DNA of 14,549 nucleotides from Candidatus Latescibacterota bacterium. Its GTDB lineage: Bacteria; Latescibacterota; 4484-107; B68-G9. This document shows, one piece after another, positions 11,846 to 14,549 of this stretch (the stretch's first letter is position 1; every line of letters starts with the position of its first letter). Under the pieces are notes generated by a model, which saw only the letters and a program-made list of their open reading frames with translations, had not been told where the DNA came from and did not search any database. The position numbers were made by a program, and so were the translations under genes. The stretch spans positions 1-14,549 of the forward strand of contig DTYS01000276.1 of NCBI GenBank assembly GCA_012961755.1, given 5' to 3'.

Positions 11846-12931
11846 ATGTCCACGATAGCTATAGTAGGTGTGGGGCTCATAGGAGGTTCCCTCGGCCTGG
11901 CCTTGAGGAGGAGCGGGGTTGGGAAGATACTCGGGGTAAGCAGGCCCGAGACCTTGAGGAAGGCCGTCCGCCTCGGGGCGATAGACGAAGGGGTGTCCTA
12001 CGGGAAGATGGGAGATGTCCTCGGGGAGGCGGACGTGGTCTTCCTCTGCACCCCGGTGCACCGTATATTGGAGCTCCTTCCCGAGGTCTTAGGCATGGCC
12101 AAAGAGGGTGCTGTGGTGACCGATGTGGGCAGCATTAAGGAGAAGATACTGGCCCGCGCGGAGGAGAACCTCAGAGGTGGTGTGGCCTTTGTGGGCGGGC
12201 ATCCGATGGCGGGGGCGGAAGGAAGGGGGGTAGGGGCAGCAGATCCCTTCCTGTTCCAGAACGCTGTCTACGCCCTCGTGCCAGCGAAGGGCACCCCAGG
12301 ATGGGCTCTGGAGAGTATGGAGGAGCTCGTGGAGAAGCTCGGAGCGAGGGTGGTACTCCTGAACGCCTCGACCCACGACAGGATAGTGGCCCTCGTGAGC
12401 CACCTCCCGCAGATGGTGGCGGTCGCTTTGGTCGGCCTCGTGGGGAGGATGGCGGAGGAGGAACCCCTATACCTCAGGATGGCCGCGGGTGGCTTCAGGG
12501 ACATGACGAGGATAGCCTCGAGCCCCTTCGAGGTCTGGGAGGATATATGCCGCACGAACTCCTCCAAGATCTCCGAGGCGATAGACCTTCTAATAGATGA
12601 ACTTATAAGGCTCAAGGGGATGCTCGAGGACCCTGGGCTCGGGGAGGCCTTCAGGTTCGCAGCCGAGACTCGTGGAACCATCCCAAAGGATGCCAAAGGC
12701 TTCTTGAGGCCACTCTACGAGCTCAGGGTCGTGGCCGAGGACAGGCCCGGGGTCATAGCTGGGATAGCGTCGCCTTTAGCTGAGGCAGGGATAAACATAA
12801 AGGACATAGAGGTGCTGAAGGTCAGGGAGGACGAGGGAGGGACGTTGAGGCTCGCCTTTGGATCACTCGAAGACCTGGAAAGGGCCTTGGAGATATTGAA
12901 GGGAAAGGGATTCGAGGTGAGCAGGGGATAG
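11846..12931 (+). CDS. tyrA: Prephenate dehydrogenase with C-terminal ACT domain
   Basis: TyrA oxidatively decarboxylates prephenate to 4-hydroxyphenylpyruvate with NAD(P), the branch step to tyrosine, in the cytoplasm. The Rossmann motif is VGVGLIGGSLG (7-17). Catalytic and substrate motifs follow: TDVGSIKE (92-99), GGHPMAGAEGRG (117-128, H119), SHLPQMVA (185-192, H186) and GGFRDMTRIASS (215-226). An all-helical dimerisation domain runs to about 280. Residues 291-361 form an ACT domain (LRVVAEDRPGVIAGIASPLAEAGINI, in parts), which in relatives binds tyrosine for feedback inhibition. The length of 361 fits TyrA-ACT proteins. The start ATG lies three bases after the PEPCK-like stop without a spaced Shine-Dalgarno, so translation is probably coupled. 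PEP is a shikimate-pathway substrate, so pairing with a PEPCK-like gene is suggestive, but no other aromatic gene is in view. Confidence 0.95.
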   Translation: MSTIAIVGVGLIGGSLGLALRRSGVGKILGVSRPETLRKAVRLGAIDEGVSYGKMGDVLGEADVVFLCTPVHRILELLPEVLGMAKEGAVVTDVGSIKEKILARAEENLRGGVAFVGGHPMAGAEGRGVGAADPFLFQNAVYALVPAKGTPGWALESMEELVEKLGARVVLLNASTHDRIVALVSHLPQMVAVALVGLVGRMAEEEPLYLRMAAGGFRDMTRIASSPFEVWEDICRTNSSKISEAIDLLIDELIRLKGMLEDPGLGEAFRFAAETRGTIPKDAKGFLRPLYELRVVAEDRPGVIAGIASPLAEAGINIKDIEVLKVREDEGGTLRLAFGSLEDLERALEILKGKGFEVSRG

Positions 12932-12944
12932 GAGAGTCGTTGAT

Positions 12945-13838
12945 TCATCTTAGGTACCCAAGTTCCCTGAGCGCGGCTTCCTTCCTGGACCATTTGGGCC
13001 TCACCTTCACCCAAAGTTCAAGGTAGACGGGCCGGCCGAGGAACGCTTCTATCTTCTTCCTCGCCCACCGGCCTATCTTCCTGAGCATCGCTCCACCTTC
13101 ACCTATAACTATCCCCCTCTGGGAGGGCTTCTCGACGTATATCGTGGCCCTTATGTAGGTCTTGCCCTCCGAGGGGTCCCTCTCCCTGAACTCCTCAACC
13201 TTGACGGCGGTAGCGTACGGCAGCTCCTGGCCGAGGTTCAGGAAGAGCTCCTCGCGGATAAGCTCCGCCACGAAGAAGCGTTCGGGCTGGTCAGCCAGGA
13301 CCTCAGGTGGGTAGAGGAAGGGGCCTTCTGGGAGGAAGCCCTTTAAAACCTTCTTCAGCTCGTCCAAGTTGTGGCCTTTGAGGGCCGATATCGGCACGAC
13401 CTCCGTCGGAAACCTCTCGTAGAGCCACTTGAGCCCCTCAAATATCTCCTTCTGTCCTACCAAATCCATCTTATTGAGGACTACCACGGCCGGACGGTCC
13501 GATGACTTCAGGAGCTCCCGAAGTTCCTCGTCGAAAGTTCTCTCCAGGTCGGTCGCATCGGTTATGGCCAGGACCACATCCGCCTCCGATAGCCCCTCCC
13601 TCACCTCCCTCACCATAGCCTCCTGAAGGAGGCCCCTGGGCCTTAGGAATCCGGGGGTGTCCAGGAAGACCATCTGGGCGTCGTCCTCAGTGAGTATCCC
13701 TAAGACCCTGGCCCTCGTGGTCTGAGGCTTCGGGGTGACTATGGAGAGCTTCTCCCCTATGAGGGAGTTCATAAGGGTAGACTTGCCCACGTTCGGCCTT
13801 CCTATTATCGCTACATATCCGCACTTAGTGCCCATCAC
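12945..13838 (-). CDS. era: GTPase Era (30S ribosomal subunit maturation)
   Basis: Era is an essential GTPase that binds the 3' end of 16S rRNA and assists 30S assembly. The 297 residues fit the family. G motifs: G1 GRPNVGKS (13-20), G2 threonines T40/T41, G3 DTPG (60-63), G4 NKMD (122-125) and G5 SAL (151-153). The C-terminal KH domain covers about 200-285, with GEGGAMLRKIG supplying the GxxG-type loop (about 246-256). All motifs are intact. Two starts are possible: GTG at 13838, overlapping the upstream stop by four bases, or ATG at 13835, overlapping by one in a TGATG arrangement; the coordinates use the GTG. It is cotranscribed with the sigma-54 activator and converges on tyrA with a 13-base gap and no visible terminator. 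Confidence 0.97.
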   Translation of the reverse strand: MMGTKCGYVAIIGRPNVGKSTLMNSLIGEKLSIVTPKPQTTRARVLGILTEDDAQMVFLDTPGFLRPRGLLQEAMVREVREGLSEADVVLAITDATDLERTFDEELRELLKSSDRPAVVVLNKMDLVGQKEIFEGLKWLYERFPTEVVPISALKGHNLDELKKVLKGFLPEGPFLYPPEVLADQPERFFVAELIREELFLNLGQELPYATAVKVEEFRERDPSEGKTYIRATIYVEKPSQRGIVIGEGGAMLRKIGRWARKKIEAFLGRPVYLELWVKVRPKWSRKEAALRELGYLR

Positions 13839-14549
13839 GACAGCCCGTACTTGTGGAGCTTGCGATACAAAGTCCTCTCACCTATCCCCAAGAGCTTTGC
13901 AGCCTTGCGGCGGTTACCTCCGGTGCGGCGCAGGGCCTTCTGTATCATCTCCTTCTCCATCTCCTCCATAGTCTTGATCTCTTCGGGCTCCTCCACATGT
14001 TCCTCTATTACTTCCACCTCCTTGGGGAGGTAAGGCAAGGGTTCCGGTCTCCTCTCCTTAAGGAGGAGGTCCTTTATCTCGGAGAGCTCCTGTCTGACCT
14101 CGAGCAAAACCCTGTAGATAAGTTCCCTCTCGGCCTGGTCGGGCGTCTTACCGGTGACCACGGGTAGGTTCCTGGAGGGCTGGAAGTGTTCGTCCAAGTA
14201 CTGTGGGACGTCCGATGCGGTTATCCTCTTCCCCTTGGATAGCACTATCATCCTCTCCACGACGTTCTTAAGCTCCCGGACGTTCCCCGGCCATGGGTAG
14301 CGCATGAGGACCTCCATAGCGTCCTCGGATATCCCTCCGAAGGGCAGGTTATGCTCCTCGATGTACTTCCGGACGAATGCCCGTACCAAGAGAGGTATGT
14401 CCTCGGGATGGGAGCGGAGGGGCGGGATGAGGATTTCCACGACCTTGAGCCTGTAGTATAGGTCCCTTCTGAAGTTCCCTTCCAGGACCTCCTGACGTAG
14501 GTCCCTGTTGGTGGCAGCTATCCCCCTCACGTCTACGGATATCTGTTCC
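13835..14549 (-). CDS. Sigma-54-dependent transcriptional activator (NtrC family), N-terminus outside window
   Basis: This is the C-terminal half of a bacterial enhancer-binding protein that hydrolyses ATP to remodel sigma-54 RNA polymerase. The frame is open to the window's right edge: the codons there read EQISVDVRGIAATNRDL, the AAA+ sensor-I region, so the gene starts upstream. Visible next are FRRDLYYRL and PPLR (with the Arg-finger region), then YPWPGNVRELKNVVERM (sensor II). After the AAA+ core comes an unusual linker of about 90 residues, partly coiled coil (AERELIYRVLLEVRQEL) and then very acidic (EVEVIEEHVEEPEEIKTMEE). The end is a Fis-type helix-turn-helix (KALRRTGGNRRKAAKLLGIGERTLYRKL, in parts). 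Such linkers resemble regulators of FCB-group bacteria as I recall them. The signal-sensing domain is not visible, so the regulated genes are unknown. Confidence 0.93.
   Translation of the reverse strand, partial: EQISVDVRGIAATNRDLRQEVLEGNFRRDLYYRLKVVEILIPPLRSHPEDIPLLVRAFVRKYIEEHNLPFGGISEDAMEVLMRYPWPGNVRELKNVVERMIVLSKGKRITASDVPQYLDEHFQPSRNLPVVTGKTPDQAERELIYRVLLEVRQELSEIKDLLLKERRPEPLPYLPKEVEVIEEHVEEPEEIKTMEEMEKEMIQKALRRTGGNRRKAAKLLGIGERTLYRKLHKYGLS

Noticed and set aside
11135..12061. Long open frame (308 codons) on the minus strand across the PEPCK-like and tyrA genes
   Set aside because: Its protein is rich in Pro, His, Arg and Tyr with no recognisable motif and it opposes two well-supported genes; this is typical antisense openness in G+C-rich DNA.
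12932..12944. Shared terminator between convergent tyrA and era
   Set aside because: The 13-base gap has no inverted repeat or T-run.

Overview
This window looks like two different pieces of DNA joined near position 3,890. The left part (1 to about 3,885) is AT-rich: sampled 60-base lines run about 30-47% G+C. It carries the 3' part of a TPR/AMIN/Amidase_3 cell-wall amidase (+), an ADP-ribosylglycohydrolase (-) and a 430-residue integron-type tyrosine recombinase (-). The right part (about 3,895 to the end) is about 65% G+C in sampled lines and uses AGG (Arg) and ATA (Ile) codons heavily, a pattern common in thermophiles. The right part suggests an uncultivated bacterium related to the FCB superphylum. 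The reasons are a PorX-type regulator (CheY plus PglZ), a sigma-54 activator with an unusual acidic/coiled linker, and a UroD-like/Gfo-Idh/sugar-isomerase trio. This placement is inference. No rRNA or other phylogenetic marker is present.

Layout, left to right: amidase (partial, +); ADP-ribosylglycohydrolase (-), converging on it with a 14-base overlap; integron integrase (-), with a candidate attI-like repeat region upstream and no recognisable cassette array; then the composition break. Next comes a tight minus-strand operon read right to left: porX, tsaE, a DUF523 gene, an M20 peptidase gene, and a NurA-domain gene that is cut off exactly at the break. A divergent control region (7,957-8,147) has a strong promoter facing each way. 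The plus-strand operon that follows encodes a UroD-like protein, a Gfo/Idh oxidoreductase and a xylose-isomerase-like TIM barrel. A second promoter then drives a leader of about 105 bases ending in a terminator-like hairpin directly against the ATG of an orphan PEP-carboxykinase C-terminal-domain gene, followed by tyrA (prephenate dehydrogenase plus ACT domain). On the minus strand, a sigma-54 activator (partial) is translationally linked to era, which converges on tyrA.

Most interesting points: (1) the join at 3,885-3,895, which truncates nurA, separates two base compositions and contains a GAATTC site, so it is either a real rearrangement beside an integron integrase or a cloning/assembly chimera; (2) an integron integrase with an N-terminal extension of about 120 residues and no cassettes in view; (3) a stand-alone PEPCK C-terminal domain behind an attenuator-like leader; (4) the same 7-base half-site, GTCCGGG/CCCGGAC, in the spacer of two promoters. 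No tRNA, rRNA, CRISPR array or insertion sequence was seen, and no stretch over 300 bases lacks a gene.
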